From CAIOYC01 sp964243985 (GTDB lineage Bacteria; Pseudomonadota; Alphaproteobacteria; Caulobacterales; Caulobacteraceae), in contig CAXTHJ010000005.1 in NCBI GenBank assembly GCA_964243985.1, forward strand, positions 18,491-82,490: a stretch of DNA of 64,000 nucleotides. Direction: 5' to 3'. Positions 8,937-17,215 of this stretch are shown piece by piece. The translations under genes were made by a program, and so were the position numbers. The notes below the pieces were generated by a model. That model was given only the letters and a program-made list of their open reading frames with translations. It was not told the origin of the DNA and searched no databases. Numbering within the stretch: position 1 is the stretch's first letter; each line of letters starts with the position of its first letter.

Positions 8937-9322
8937 GCCGCCGCCCCCGCCAGAAGCAACGCGTACTCGGCCAGCATCTCCTGTGTCAGCGGCTTGACCA
9001 GGTAGAAGTTAGCGCCGGCGGCCTGGGCGGCGGCGAAGTCCCGCGCATCGGCTTCCGTGCTGGTGACCAGGGCCGGGATCGTGGCCGTGACGCCGTTCTG
9101 GCGTCGCAAGGTGCGCAGGAAGGTCAGGCCGTCCATCTGCGGCATGTTCACATCGACCACCAGGAGATCGACCGGTGCAATCAGCAGCTTCTCCAAGGCC
9201 TCAATCCCGTTCAGCGCCTCATCCACCTCGAACCCGGCCGCCTCCAGCGCCTCCCGATAATAGAGCCGCACCAGGCTGGCGTCGTCCACCACAAGAACCC
9301 GGCGCTTTGCAAGATCAGCCAT
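8933..9322 (-). CDS. cheY: CheY chemotaxis response regulator
   Basis: This is a single receiver domain of 129 residues. It has the acidic pair in VVDDAS, phospho-acceptor Asp57 in VVDVNMPQMDG, the switch threonine in LVTSTEA and the conserved lysine in VKPLTQE. It is nested in the che operon between cheR (8 nt overlap) and cheA (4 nt overlap), which makes it the likely main phospho-acceptor of this CheA. Whether it contacts a flagellar switch or another output cannot be read here, because no motility genes are in the window. Confidence 0.9.
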   Translation of the reverse strand: MADLAKRRVLVVDDASLVRLYYREALEAAGFEVDEALNGIEALEKLLIAPVDLLVVDVNMPQMDGLTFLRTLRRQNGVTATIPALVTSTEADARDFAAAQAAGANFYLVKPLTQEMLAEYALLLAGAAA

Positions 9323-10181
9323 GGGCGTCCTCCGGCGGGCGTCGATAAACGATGGCGTCCGCGTATTGGCGCACTTCGAAGAGCGGCGAAATACGGCTCA
9401 TGGATTCCGAATGGCCAAGGCAGATGAATCCCCCCGGAAGAAGGTTCTCATACAGGTTCTCCGCCGCCGTCCGCCGGGACGCGTCGTCGAAATAGATCAG
9501 CACGTTGCGGCAGAATATGACGTCGAACCGTCCATAGGGGCGTGTGTCCTCCGCCTCCACCAGATTGACCGGCGAGAAGCTGACCGATCCACGGATGTCC
9601 TCGCTAAGCCGCCATCGATCATCCCCGAGCGGCTCGAAATAACGCTCCACCACGCCCGGCGGCAGGCGCGTCAGGGCGCGGGCGCCGTAGACGCCCTTGC
9701 GGGCGGCGTCCAAGGCGCGGGTGTCGATGTCGGAACCAAGGATCTCGATGTCCCACGCGTCCACCTGCGCCCAGTTCTCTAGGAGCCACATGGCGATGGA
9801 GAAGGGCTCCTCCCCGGTGGAGCAGGGCACAGACCAGATGCGGATCGGCTGGGTCGGCGAGCGCATCGTCGTTCGCTCCCGAAGGAGGTCCAAGGTCAGG
9901 CATTGGAGCTGGTGCTCCTCGCGATAAAAATAGGTCTCGTTGACGGTGAAGGCGTTGATGAACTTCTCGACCTCGCCATCCACATCGCTGCGCAGCCGGG
10001 CGAAATAGCTGGGGAAGCTGGCCGCCCCGGTGGCGTCTATGCGGTCGGTGACCCGTCGCTCCACGAAGTAGCGCTTGGCCTCGGTGAAGACCATGCCGGT
10101 GCGGCGGTAGAGGAACTCGCACAGACGGCGAAACTCCGCCTCGTTGATCGGCTCGCTGTCAGCCACGCTCGGCGGGGCCAT
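9315..10181 (-). CDS. cheR: Chemotaxis protein methyltransferase CheR
   Basis: This is an S-adenosylmethionine-dependent glutamate methyltransferase acting on receptor cytoplasmic domains, 288 residues. The N-terminal helical domain includes the NETYFYREEHQ segment typical of CheR. The Rossmann core carries VPCSTGEEPFSIAMWL, then ILGSDID, RLPPGVVERYF, FDVIFCRNVLIYFD and LGHSESM near the C-terminus. It has no TPR extension. The start overlaps the HEAT-repeat gene upstream by 23 nt, and its 3' end overlaps cheY by 8 nt. Together with CheB in the same operon it gives the system a full adaptation module. Confidence 0.92.
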   Translation of the reverse strand: MAPPSVADSEPINEAEFRRLCEFLYRRTGMVFTEAKRYFVERRVTDRIDATGAASFPSYFARLRSDVDGEVEKFINAFTVNETYFYREEHQLQCLTLDLLRERTTMRSPTQPIRIWSVPCSTGEEPFSIAMWLLENWAQVDAWDIEILGSDIDTRALDAARKGVYGARALTRLPPGVVERYFEPLGDDRWRLSEDIRGSVSFSPVNLVEAEDTRPYGRFDVIFCRNVLIYFDDASRRTAAENLYENLLPGGFICLGHSESMSRISPLFEVRQYADAIVYRRPPEDAHG

Positions 10182-10782
10182 CGGCTAGGCGCTTGCGGGT
10201 CGCCTTGATGGCGAAGCTCAGGAACGGCTCGTGGCCAAAGCGTTCGGCGCAGCGGTCGAGAGATGGCAGGGCCGAGGCGTCGCCTACCTCCGCCAGAACG
10301 TCGATCGCCGCGGCGCAGACATTGACCTCGGCCTCCTGGTCGATCAGTCCGCACAGGAGCGTCGTCGCCCGCGCGGGCGGAAGGTTGCGCGCAATCTCGC
10401 AGCTGAGAAGGCGGACGTCCGCATCGGGATCGGCGAGGAGATCGGGCAGCACCATCATCGCCGCCGTGGGCATGGCGCGGAGAGCGTCCACGGCGCCGGT
10501 TCTGAGGTTGGCGTCATCGCTCCGCAGGCATGGCAGAACGGCCTGCGCGCTCTCATTTGTGTCGGCGCGGGCCAGAGCCGCAAAGATGGCTTCACGAACC
10601 CGATCGTCCGGCTCGCGGAGAAGGGCCTGCTCCAGGGCCGCAACCGCGCTGGGATCGCCGCCGATCGCCCGGGCGGCCGCCCATCGCTCGCCAGCAAACG
10701 ACGCGAGCAGGCCCGCAAAGGGATCGGCGGCGGGCGGCGATCGGGCCGGCGGGGCGGCGGCGTCTCTGCGGATCAGGGGCAT
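10159..10782 (-). CDS. HEAT-repeat protein embedded in the che operon
   Basis: This 207-residue protein is built of alpha-helical repeats of about 30 residues. Periodic units of the HEAT/PBS-lyase type recur, such as VREAIFAALARADT, NLRTGAVDALRAMP, DVRLLSCEIARNLP and NVCAAAIDVLAEVGD, each with the conserved Asp/Val/Arg pattern. A proline- and alanine-rich N-terminal tail of about 25 residues precedes them. No catalytic motif is visible, so it is probably a scaffold or adaptor. It sits between cheB (1 nt gap) and cheR (23 nt overlap), so it is very likely translated with them and part of the same signalling complex. HEAT-type partners are known for a few chemosensory systems, but its role here is not established. 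Confidence 0.8.
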   Translation of the reverse strand: MPLIRRDAAAPPARSPPAADPFAGLLASFAGERWAAARAIGGDPSAVAALEQALLREPDDRVREAIFAALARADTNESAQAVLPCLRSDDANLRTGAVDALRAMPTAAMMVLPDLLADPDADVRLLSCEIARNLPPARATTLLCGLIDQEAEVNVCAAAIDVLAEVGDASALPSLDRCAERFGHEPFLSFAIKATRKRLADGPAERG

Positions 10783-10783
10783 G

Positions 10784-11866
10784 TCAGGGCGTTAACTGCC
10801 GAAGTCGATCCGCGATCCCTTGCACCGGTTCGATCCAGTCCGCGCCGCCCGCCTTGACCAGTTCGCCCGGCATTCCCCAGACGACGGCGGTCTCTTCCGC
10901 CTCGGCGATGGCCACGCCGCCCTGGGCATGCAGTTCGGCCATAGCGGCGGCGCCGTCATCGCCCATGCCGGTCATCAGCACCCCCACAAGCTGGCTGGCC
11001 GGCAGATGCTGCATGGCGCTTCGCACCAGGCGGTTGACGCTCGGCCGCCAGGGATAGGGCTCGGGCGAGACCGCCATTGCCATGAGATCACCGCCCCGAC
11101 GGCCAACGATCAAGTCCTGATCCCCCTGGCCGATATAGGCGACGCCTGGCTGCAGGACCACGGGTTTGGTCGCCTCCGTCACCGTGAGGGCGCAGAGGCG
11201 ATCCAGACGGCTGGCCAAGGGGCCCGTGAAGCTTGCCGGCATGTGCTGAGCGATGAGGATCGGCCAGGGAAAATCCGCCGGCAATCGCGTGAGCAGGGTC
11301 TCGAGCGCGGGCGGCCCGCCGGTGGACGTTCCGACTAGCACAAGCCCGTCGCCGGTTGCAGCGACGCAGGGGCGGCTCCTGTCGACCGTTGACGCAGCGG
11401 CTGTGCGAGGCGCGGGGCGAACGCCGCCGACGCGGTGACGGATGCGATCGCGCAGCCGCAGACTGGTCCTGAGCTTGGCGCTGGCCGCGCCGCGCACCTT
11501 CTCCATCAGCTCCGGCGCCCATTCGTCCATGCGGAGCGACACCGCGCCGCCGGGCTTCGGCACGAAGTCCACAGCGCCTAATCGAAAGGCCTCCAGCGTT
11601 GCTTCCGCGCCCGCCGCCGTCAACGACGACACCATCACCACCGGGCACGGCCGCTCCACCATGATCCGGTCCAGACAGGCCAAGCCGTCCATCTGCGGCA
11701 TGTTCACATCGAGGGTGACCACGTCCGGCTGAAAGGTTGGAAGGGCGTCGAGGGCCTCCAGACCGTTGCGGGCGTATTGGAGTTCAAAGTCCGGATCGTT
11801 GGAGAACACCTGGCCGATGAGTTTCCGCACCAAGGCGGAGTCGTCGACCACCAGAAGTTTGATCAC
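10784..11866 (-). CDS. cheB: Chemotaxis methylesterase/deamidase CheB
   Basis: This is a receptor-modification enzyme of 360 residues that removes methyl groups from, or deamidates, receptor glutamyl side chains. The N-terminal receiver has Asp53 in TLDVNMPQMDG and a lysine in PKPGG. A linker follows at about 125-170, then the esterase domain with catalytic Ser181 (GTSTGG), His208 (AQHMP) and Asp in GMGDDGA near 303. The start overlaps the triple-CheW gene by 4 nt (ATGA). All catalytic residues expected for activity are present. Confidence 0.95.
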   Translation of the reverse strand: MIKLLVVDDSALVRKLIGQVFSNDPDFELQYARNGLEALDALPTFQPDVVTLDVNMPQMDGLACLDRIMVERPCPVVMVSSLTAAGAEATLEAFRLGAVDFVPKPGGAVSLRMDEWAPELMEKVRGAASAKLRTSLRLRDRIRHRVGGVRPAPRTAAASTVDRSRPCVAATGDGLVLVGTSTGGPPALETLLTRLPADFPWPILIAQHMPASFTGPLASRLDRLCALTVTEATKPVVLQPGVAYIGQGDQDLIVGRRGGDLMAMAVSPEPYPWRPSVNRLVRSAMQHLPASQLVGVLMTGMGDDGAAAMAELHAQGGVAIAEAEETAVVWGMPGELVKAGGADWIEPVQGIADRLRQLTP

Positions 11867-13380
11867 AAATCGGCCTGCGCGGCGTCGGGCTCGAAGGCGT
11901 CCAGCAGGCTCCGTTCGGCGCGGCTGAGCAGCTCCGCCGGATCGAGCACCAGGACGATGCGGCCCGCCGCCTCAAGGTTGATGACGCTGCGCACCAGCCG
12001 CGTCGTCTCCCCGGCGAGATCGGGCGCCGCGCCGATAGCCTCAGCGGAGCTGGTGAGAACTTGCGAGACGCTGTCCACGATCAAACCGGCGCGGTGGCGC
12101 TCGGTACGCACCACCACCAGGCGGCGCCCCGCCCTGTGTTCCGGTTCGGGCATTCCGAAACGGCGGCGCTGGTCGATCACCGGCAAAACTTCGCCCCGAA
12201 GATTCACCACACCCTCCAGGAAGGCCGGGGTATTGGGGAGGCGCGTGATGTGGACGGGAACCTGCGCCACCTCGTCCACCACTTCGATCGGCAGGGCGAA
12301 CTCGTCCTCGGCCAGGCGAAAGACCAGGAACTTCAGCTCTTGGATTTCGACGGAAGCCAATTCGGGCTTGTCGCCTTGGGCGCTCATGGCTCGATGCAGG
12401 CGTTCCATCACGTCCTCCCGAAAAAGCTGCTCTGGCGCCAGGATCGAGACCAGCCGCCCGCCCTCCCCGCGATAGATGGCCTTGATCCGTGTTTCGCCGC
12501 CGGTGCGCGCGGCCAGCACGGCGGGCGTCGGCTCCATGTGGTCCGGATCGAGGGGCAGGATGGCGCGCATACGGTCCACCACCAGCCCCACCAGCACCCC
12601 AGCCACCGTGGTCACCACCACCTTCTGCGGCGCGCCGCCCGCCGCTTTGGGCAAACCCAACAACCCGCGAAGCGAAAACAGCGGCAGAAGCGTGTCGCGG
12701 TAGGGCGCGACGCCGAGCACGAGCGCTTCGCTCAGCGCCACGGCCGTGGTGGCTTTCGGGGCGGGAATGATCTCGCGCACGGCGTCCAGGCTGAGGCCGT
12801 ATTCCTGATCGGCCGCCTCGAAGGTGATCAGGCGTTCGAACTCAATCGTGCTGGCGGTTCGATCCGGCGCGGTGACGCCGCCTTGAGCCCGGTGAACTCG
12901 TACGGGGCGGGGTTTCTGGACAAAGGCTTCGGCCAGCAAGGCGCGAACGTCGAGGATTTTGGCGACGTCTGCCCCTCCATCGCAGCGGAAGGCGCCGATC
13001 AGCCGCTCCCCAGGATGGGCGCTCAAGGCCGCCTGCGCGGTCTGCACATCATCCGCTTCCACGCTGACCAGGGCGTCCACCGCATCCACCGCCAGGGCCA
13101 CCGGCGCATCTCCCGCCAGCACCAGCGCGCGGGAGGCCGCCGTGGAGGCGGTCTTCTCCTCCCCCAGCAGTCCGCGCAGGCTGGCCACAGCCAGCACTTC
13201 GCCACGAAGGTTGGCGACGCCCATCAGCCCCTGCGGCCCCTGCGGCACGCGCGCCACTGCGGGAATCCGGATCACTTCCGCCACATCGACCGCCGGCAAG
13301 GCGTAGAGCCGCTCGGCCATGCGAAAGGTCAAAAACCGTTGCGCCACCTTCTCCGGACGCGCCTCGCCAGGATCATTCAT
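11863..13380 (-). CDS. cheW: Triple-domain CheW coupling protein
   Basis: CheW normally has about 160 residues and couples receptors to CheA. This protein has 505 residues and three CheW modules. Module 1 (about 15-150) has ANLRGEVLAVASLRGLLG. Module 2 (about 175-320) has LFSLRGLLGLP. Module 3 (about 365-500) has VNLRGEVLPVIDQRRRFG. Module 2 lacks the NLRG tetrad in its first strand (APYRDTLLP instead), so it has diverged. A protein carrying three coupling domains could bridge several receptor or kinase units and alter array geometry. It overlaps the receptor gene by 8 nt and cheB by 4 nt. Confidence 0.9.
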   Translation of the reverse strand: MNDPGEARPEKVAQRFLTFRMAERLYALPAVDVAEVIRIPAVARVPQGPQGLMGVANLRGEVLAVASLRGLLGEEKTASTAASRALVLAGDAPVALAVDAVDALVSVEADDVQTAQAALSAHPGERLIGAFRCDGGADVAKILDVRALLAEAFVQKPRPVRVHRAQGGVTAPDRTASTIEFERLITFEAADQEYGLSLDAVREIIPAPKATTAVALSEALVLGVAPYRDTLLPLFSLRGLLGLPKAAGGAPQKVVVTTVAGVLVGLVVDRMRAILPLDPDHMEPTPAVLAARTGGETRIKAIYRGEGGRLVSILAPEQLFREDVMERLHRAMSAQGDKPELASVEIQELKFLVFRLAEDEFALPIEVVDEVAQVPVHITRLPNTPAFLEGVVNLRGEVLPVIDQRRRFGMPEPEHRAGRRLVVVRTERHRAGLIVDSVSQVLTSSAEAIGAAPDLAGETTRLVRSVINLEAAGRIVLVLDPAELLSRAERSLLDAFEPDAAQADL

Positions 13381-15283
13381 TGCGGGTCTTCAACTCGTCG
13401 GCCAGGGAGGCGATCTCCTCGATGGCGGCGGCGAGGTCTTCAGCGCCGCGCGCCTGCTGCGAGGCGGCGGTGGCGGCTTGACGCGCGGCGGAGGAGGCCT
13501 CTTCCGCGGCAGCGGCGATCTGGCGGGCGGCGGCGGCTGTCTGGGTCGCGCCGGCCAGGATCGATTCGGCGCCGTCCTTCAGCGCGCGGTTGGCCGCCTT
13601 CATCGCCGTCACGTCGGCGCCGAGCTTTTCCAGCGCCGTGAACACCGCACGGCTGCTCTGGACCTCGACCTCGGCGGCGGCGATCACCTGCTCGCTGTCG
13701 CGGCGAAGCGAGGCGATCTGATCCAGGATGCCGCGCACGGTGTCCTTGGCGCGATCCACGCTATCTGACGCCTCCCGCGCCAGAGCGCGAATGTCGCTGG
13801 AGACCAGGGCGAAGCCCCGCCCGGCGCTGCCGGCCCGCGCGGCTTCCACGGAGCCCGAAACCGCCAGCATGGTGGTCTGCACCGCCACCAGCGCGATGCT
13901 GTCCACCACCTTCTCGATCCGTCTGCCGATAGCGTCCAGCCCGACGATGGTGGCGAGGCTGGTCTGCGTGGTGTCCAGGGCAGCGCCGACGCCGCGCATC
14001 AGCCCCTCCACCGCGATCCGGCTTTCCTTCAGCGCGACCTCCATCCGCATCACCCCGTCATCAGCGGCGCTGGCGTTGGACTGAGCGATGCGGGCGCCGG
14101 CTTCGATCTGGGTGAGGGCGGCCGAGGTCTGCTGCGTCGCGGCGGCCTGCATCTGCGAGCCGCGATTGATCTGCTCCACCGCGGCCATGATCTGGGCGGA
14201 GGCGCTGGAAAGCTCCTGGACGGCGGCGGAAAGCTCTTCGGCGGTGGCGGAGATCTGTTCCGCCGCCTGCGCGGTGGCGTCGCCGCCCACATCGTCAGCC
14301 AGCGCCGCTAAGCCGTGGGCCGCCGTCTGGCCCTGCTCCAGCGAGGTGGATTGCTGTTGGATCGCGGTCTGGGCCTCGGCGGCGGCTGAGGCCTGTTGCT
14401 CGGCGGCGGCGGCCACCTGTTCGGCGCCGCGTTGGGCTTCGCCGGCGGCCCGTTCCGCTTCGAGCGCGGCGGTCAGCGTGACGTCGCTGGCGTCGGCGAG
14501 ACGGGTCATGTCGGCGCGCATGGCCTCCAGCGAGCCCACCGCCGCCGCGCCGACCTTCGCCTCGCCCACGGCGGTTTGCGCCGCCGCCCGAACCGCTTCG
14601 ACCACGCCCCGCACGTCGGTTTGGATCGTATCGACTAGGCTTTGGACCTGCTGCGCGCTCATTTCTGAGGTTTCAGCCAGCGCACGCACCTCATCGGCCA
14701 CCACCGCAAAGCCTCGGCCAAGATCGCCGGCCCGCGCCGCTTCGATGGCGGCGTTCAGGGCGAGGAGATTGGTCTGGTCGGAGATACGGCTGACGGTTTG
14801 GGTGATCTCGCCGATGTCCCCCGCCCGCCGCTCCAACTCGGCGATGATCGCCACCGAAGCGGTCTGGCGCTCGGCGTTGCGTTCGATGGACCGCACGGAG
14901 GTGGTGATCTGCACCGCTGTTTCCGCCAGCACCAGCTGCACCGCCTCGGTGCGCCGGCGCGACGCGTCGGCCTGGGTGCGCGCCTGGCTAAGGGCGCCGG
15001 CCACAGTCTTGATGGCCGCCAGTTGTTCCTGCGATCCACCGGCCGCCTCTTCGGCTCCGCTGGCGATCTGCTCCATGGAGCGGCGAAGCTGTTCCGCGGC
15101 GGCGGCGGCTTCTGAAAGACCGCTGGCCAGTTCTTCGGTGGCGGCGGCCACCCGTTCGGCCACCTTGTCACGCGGGGCGTTGTTGTTTTTGCGCGACGGA
15201 GCGGGTCGGGTCGTCGCCACCGCCTTCGGCGCGGCCACCCGAGAGACAGCGCCTTGCATTTTCGTGGTTTTGACAAGCGCCAT
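13373..15283 (-). CDS. Soluble methyl-accepting chemotaxis-like protein with two signalling tips
   Basis: This is a receptor-like signalling protein of 636 residues without transmembrane segments or a recognisable ligand domain. It is almost entirely Ala/Glu/Gln/Ser-rich coiled coil. A canonical MCP hairpin tip lies at residues 168-192 (ISDQTNLLALNAAIEAARAG, then GRGFAVVADEVR). A second, diverged tip lies at 468-492 (VAVQTTMLAVSGSVEAARAG, then GRGFALVSSDIR), exactly 300 residues later. The first gene of the che operon, it overlaps the triple-CheW gene by 8 nt. The ATG at 15283 is preferred. A start at 15328 would add 15 residues with no clear ribosome binding site advantage. It is cytosolic by prediction. 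Confidence 0.85.
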   Translation of the reverse strand: MALVKTTKMQGAVSRVAAPKAVATTRPAPSRKNNNAPRDKVAERVAAATEELASGLSEAAAAAEQLRRSMEQIASGAEEAAGGSQEQLAAIKTVAGALSQARTQADASRRRTEAVQLVLAETAVQITTSVRSIERNAERQTASVAIIAELERRAGDIGEITQTVSRISDQTNLLALNAAIEAARAGDLGRGFAVVADEVRALAETSEMSAQQVQSLVDTIQTDVRGVVEAVRAAAQTAVGEAKVGAAAVGSLEAMRADMTRLADASDVTLTAALEAERAAGEAQRGAEQVAAAAEQQASAAAEAQTAIQQQSTSLEQGQTAAHGLAALADDVGGDATAQAAEQISATAEELSAAVQELSSASAQIMAAVEQINRGSQMQAAATQQTSAALTQIEAGARIAQSNASAADDGVMRMEVALKESRIAVEGLMRGVGAALDTTQTSLATIVGLDAIGRRIEKVVDSIALVAVQTTMLAVSGSVEAARAGSAGRGFALVSSDIRALAREASDSVDRAKDTVRGILDQIASLRRDSEQVIAAAEVEVQSSRAVFTALEKLGADVTAMKAANRALKDGAESILAGATQTAAAARQIAAAAEEASSAARQAATAASQQARGAEDLAAAIEEIASLADELKTRNE

Positions 15284-15405
15284 GCAATTTCGACCCAACA
15301 ATCTTGAGGCGCTCTCGCCCCCGCTCATCTTCTATCGTGGACGCGACATTGGCAAAGGTAGAAATAACGCCCCGGGCCCTTTTGCGATCGGACGCCTGGA
15401 GGTCT

Positions 15406-16635
15406 TCAAGCGACCGGGTCTCGGCGCGGCGATCCCGGCGGCCGCATCGCCACAACGGCCAGCATGACCAGGACAGCGAGACCGGCGAAGAGGAAGAAGG
15501 CGCCCTCAAAGCCGCCGAGCTTGTCGCGAATCCATCCCGCCAGCCACGGGCCGCCGGCCGCCAGCGTCGACACCAGGCACATGATGGAGAAGAGCTCCAG
15601 ATTCCGCTTGCGGCCGAAGTAGTTGAGAAGAAGGAGGATGGTGGCGAGATAGCTGACGCCGTAGCCGACGCCGACGCCCAACACATAGGTTAGCATCAGG
15701 GGATAGCCCCGCGCGCCGGCCAGGGCGGCGATGCCGATGGCGGTGAGGGCCAGAGCGCCGATCACCAGGCGCCGCGGCTCGATCCGCTCCCCCAGCAGGC
15801 CGCCGCCAGCCCGCGCCGCCGCGTTCACCAGGGCCTGCAGGCTGAGCATCCCGCCCGCCACAGCAGGCAAGACTCCCCGCTGCACCAGGTGCGCCACGGA
15901 TAGGCCGTTCACGGAGGTCTCGCAGGTGAGATAGGCGGTAAACGCGGCGGCGATGATCCAGAACTGAGGGGTGGCCAGGGCTTCGCGCACGGTGAAGTCC
16001 TGCGTCGCATGATGGACGGGGCTGTCGTCCTCGGGCGGCGCTTGCCCGTCGCCGGCGTCGGGGACCACGAGAGCGGTGACGAGGCCCACGAAGACCACCA
16101 GCACGCCGAACACGATCCAGTACACCCGCCAGTCCGGGGCGACCGTCCGCAACATGGCGTAGAGCAGCGGCCCGCCTGCTCCGCCCAGAGCACCAAAGGT
16201 GAAGTAGGCGCCAAACGCGGCGCTGGCGTGCCTGAAGCTGTGCGTCAGGACATGGAGAGCGGGAATGGTGGCGGTCAGGGCGAAACCGACGCCGATCAAA
16301 CCCGCGCCGACCCAATAGAGCATGAGGGACTGGGTGACCGCGAAACAGGCGAACCCCATCGCCATCAACACCGCGCCTATAGAGAGCGTGGCGCGCACCC
16401 CGATCCGCCGGATCAGCACGGCCGGCGCATAACTGGCGAGCCCGCAAGTCAATCCCAAGATGGTGTAGCCGAGCCCAGCGGAACTCCAGCTCCAGTGCAG
16501 GTTGGTCACCATGTCGGGCAGGACGGCGCCCAGCGCCGTGAAGCTGCCGGCGGTGATCAGGAAGAACAGCAGGCTCAGCGCCGCCAGCCCGGCCCAGGCG
16601 CGACGGCTCGCTTTGGGCGTTGCAGCGCCGCTCAC
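15406..16635 (-). CDS. MFS transporter
   Basis: This is a major facilitator superfamily permease with about 12 hydrophobic helices over 409 residues. The segments RRAWAGLAALSLLFF, GYTILGLTCGLASY and WRVYWIVFGVLVVFVGLVTALVV are typical. A central cytoplasmic loop (DAGDGQAPPEDDSP) divides two six-helix halves. The GTG at 16635 is chosen because it overlaps the TGA of the VOC gene (GTGA) and has AAAGGG five bases upstream. The frame also has an ATG at 16665, which would overlap that gene by 34 nt. The close coupling suggests a shared operon with the VOC protein. The architecture resembles oxalate/monocarboxylate-type MFS members, but the substrate is not determinable. Confidence 0.85.
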   Translation of the reverse strand: MSGAATPKASRRAWAGLAALSLLFFLITAGSFTALGAVLPDMVTNLHWSWSSAGLGYTILGLTCGLASYAPAVLIRRIGVRATLSIGAVLMAMGFACFAVTQSLMLYWVGAGLIGVGFALTATIPALHVLTHSFRHASAAFGAYFTFGALGGAGGPLLYAMLRTVAPDWRVYWIVFGVLVVFVGLVTALVVPDAGDGQAPPEDDSPVHHATQDFTVREALATPQFWIIAAAFTAYLTCETSVNGLSVAHLVQRGVLPAVAGGMLSLQALVNAAARAGGGLLGERIEPRRLVIGALALTAIGIAALAGARGYPLMLTYVLGVGVGYGVSYLATILLLLNYFGRKRNLELFSIMCLVSTLAAGGPWLAGWIRDKLGGFEGAFFLFAGLAVLVMLAVVAMRPPGSPRRDPVA

Positions 16636-17072
16636 ATCGACCCTTTGTGGCGGATCGTGCGGCACACCGCCTCGATGTTATTGCCGTCCGCGTCCAGGAC
16701 GAAGGCGCCGTAATAGCCGGGGTGATAGTGCGCCCGCTCCCCCGGCGCCCCGTGATCCACGCCGCCCGCCGCCATTGCTTTGGCATAGAAGGCGTCCACC
16801 TCCTCCACGCTTTGAGCGGAGAAGGCGATGTGGACGGGCCGGGCGCCGGCGCGCGGACCGCCGATCCAGAAGTACGGCCGCCCGCTCTGCAGGGCGCGGG
16901 GATCGGAGAACTCGAACCCGTTGGGATCATAGCCGTAGGCGTAGCCCTGATAGTTGCTCGATGGATTGGCGAATTCGTCCACCACCACGATTCCCAGAGG
17001 CTTCAGGGCCGCGTCGAAGAAGGCCCGCGACGCCTGAGGATCGGGAACGCCGATGCTGAGATGATCGAACAA
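16632..17072 (-). CDS. VOC-family (glyoxalase/bleomycin resistance fold) protein
   Basis: This 146-residue protein has the paired beta-alpha-beta-beta-beta modules of the vicinal-oxygen-chelate fold. It begins FDHLSIGVPDPQASRAFFDAA, has PVHIAFSAQSVEEVDAF in the middle and closes with YYGAFVLDADGNNIEAV. The metal ligands expected in the fold (His near residue 4, His in PVHIAF, Glu in NNIEAV) are all present, so it may bind a divalent metal. Such proteins include lyases, dioxygenases and antibiotic-binding proteins, and nothing narrows the activity here. It is divergent from groES and leads the MFS transporter with a 4 nt overlap. Confidence 0.85.
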   Translation of the reverse strand: MFDHLSIGVPDPQASRAFFDAALKPLGIVVVDEFANPSSNYQGYAYGYDPNGFEFSDPRALQSGRPYFWIGGPRAGARPVHIAFSAQSVEEVDAFYAKAMAAGGVDHGAPGERAHYHPGYYGAFVLDADGNNIEAVCRTIRHKGSM

Positions 17073-17099
17073 AGCGCCTTCCTTTCACCGAACCGTCAC

Positions 17100-17162
17100 T
17101 TGACTTCACCCGTCGCCATCGCTACTTCCGCCGCGTTGGCACTCAAGACGTCCGGCTGCTAA
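17100..17162 (+). promoter_or_regulatory. groESL promoter and CIRCE-type HrcA operator
   Basis: A CIRCE inverted repeat lies at 17136-17162: TTGGCACTC, a 9-base spacer, then GGCTGCTAA. Against the consensus TTAGCACTC-N9-GAGTGCTAA the left arm has one mismatch and the right arm two. Upstream, TTGACT at 17100-17105 and CTACTT at 17122-17127, 16 bases apart, are a plausible housekeeping -35/-10 pair that would place the start site at the edge of CIRCE. CIRCE is the binding site of the HrcA repressor. The groES ATG follows 53 nt downstream with a GGGAGAG-like ribosome binding site. The promoter boxes are less certain than the operator. Confidence 0.8.
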
Positions 17163-17215
17163 CAGCCGCGCTTGCAGGGCCGTTCTAACCGTACCTCACC
17201 ATAAGGGAGAGCAAA

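Noticed and set aside
12061..13641. Long plus-strand open frame (526 codons) opposite the triple-CheW gene
   Set aside because: It is antisense to a complete, overlapping che gene, has no family features and is explained by high GC content.
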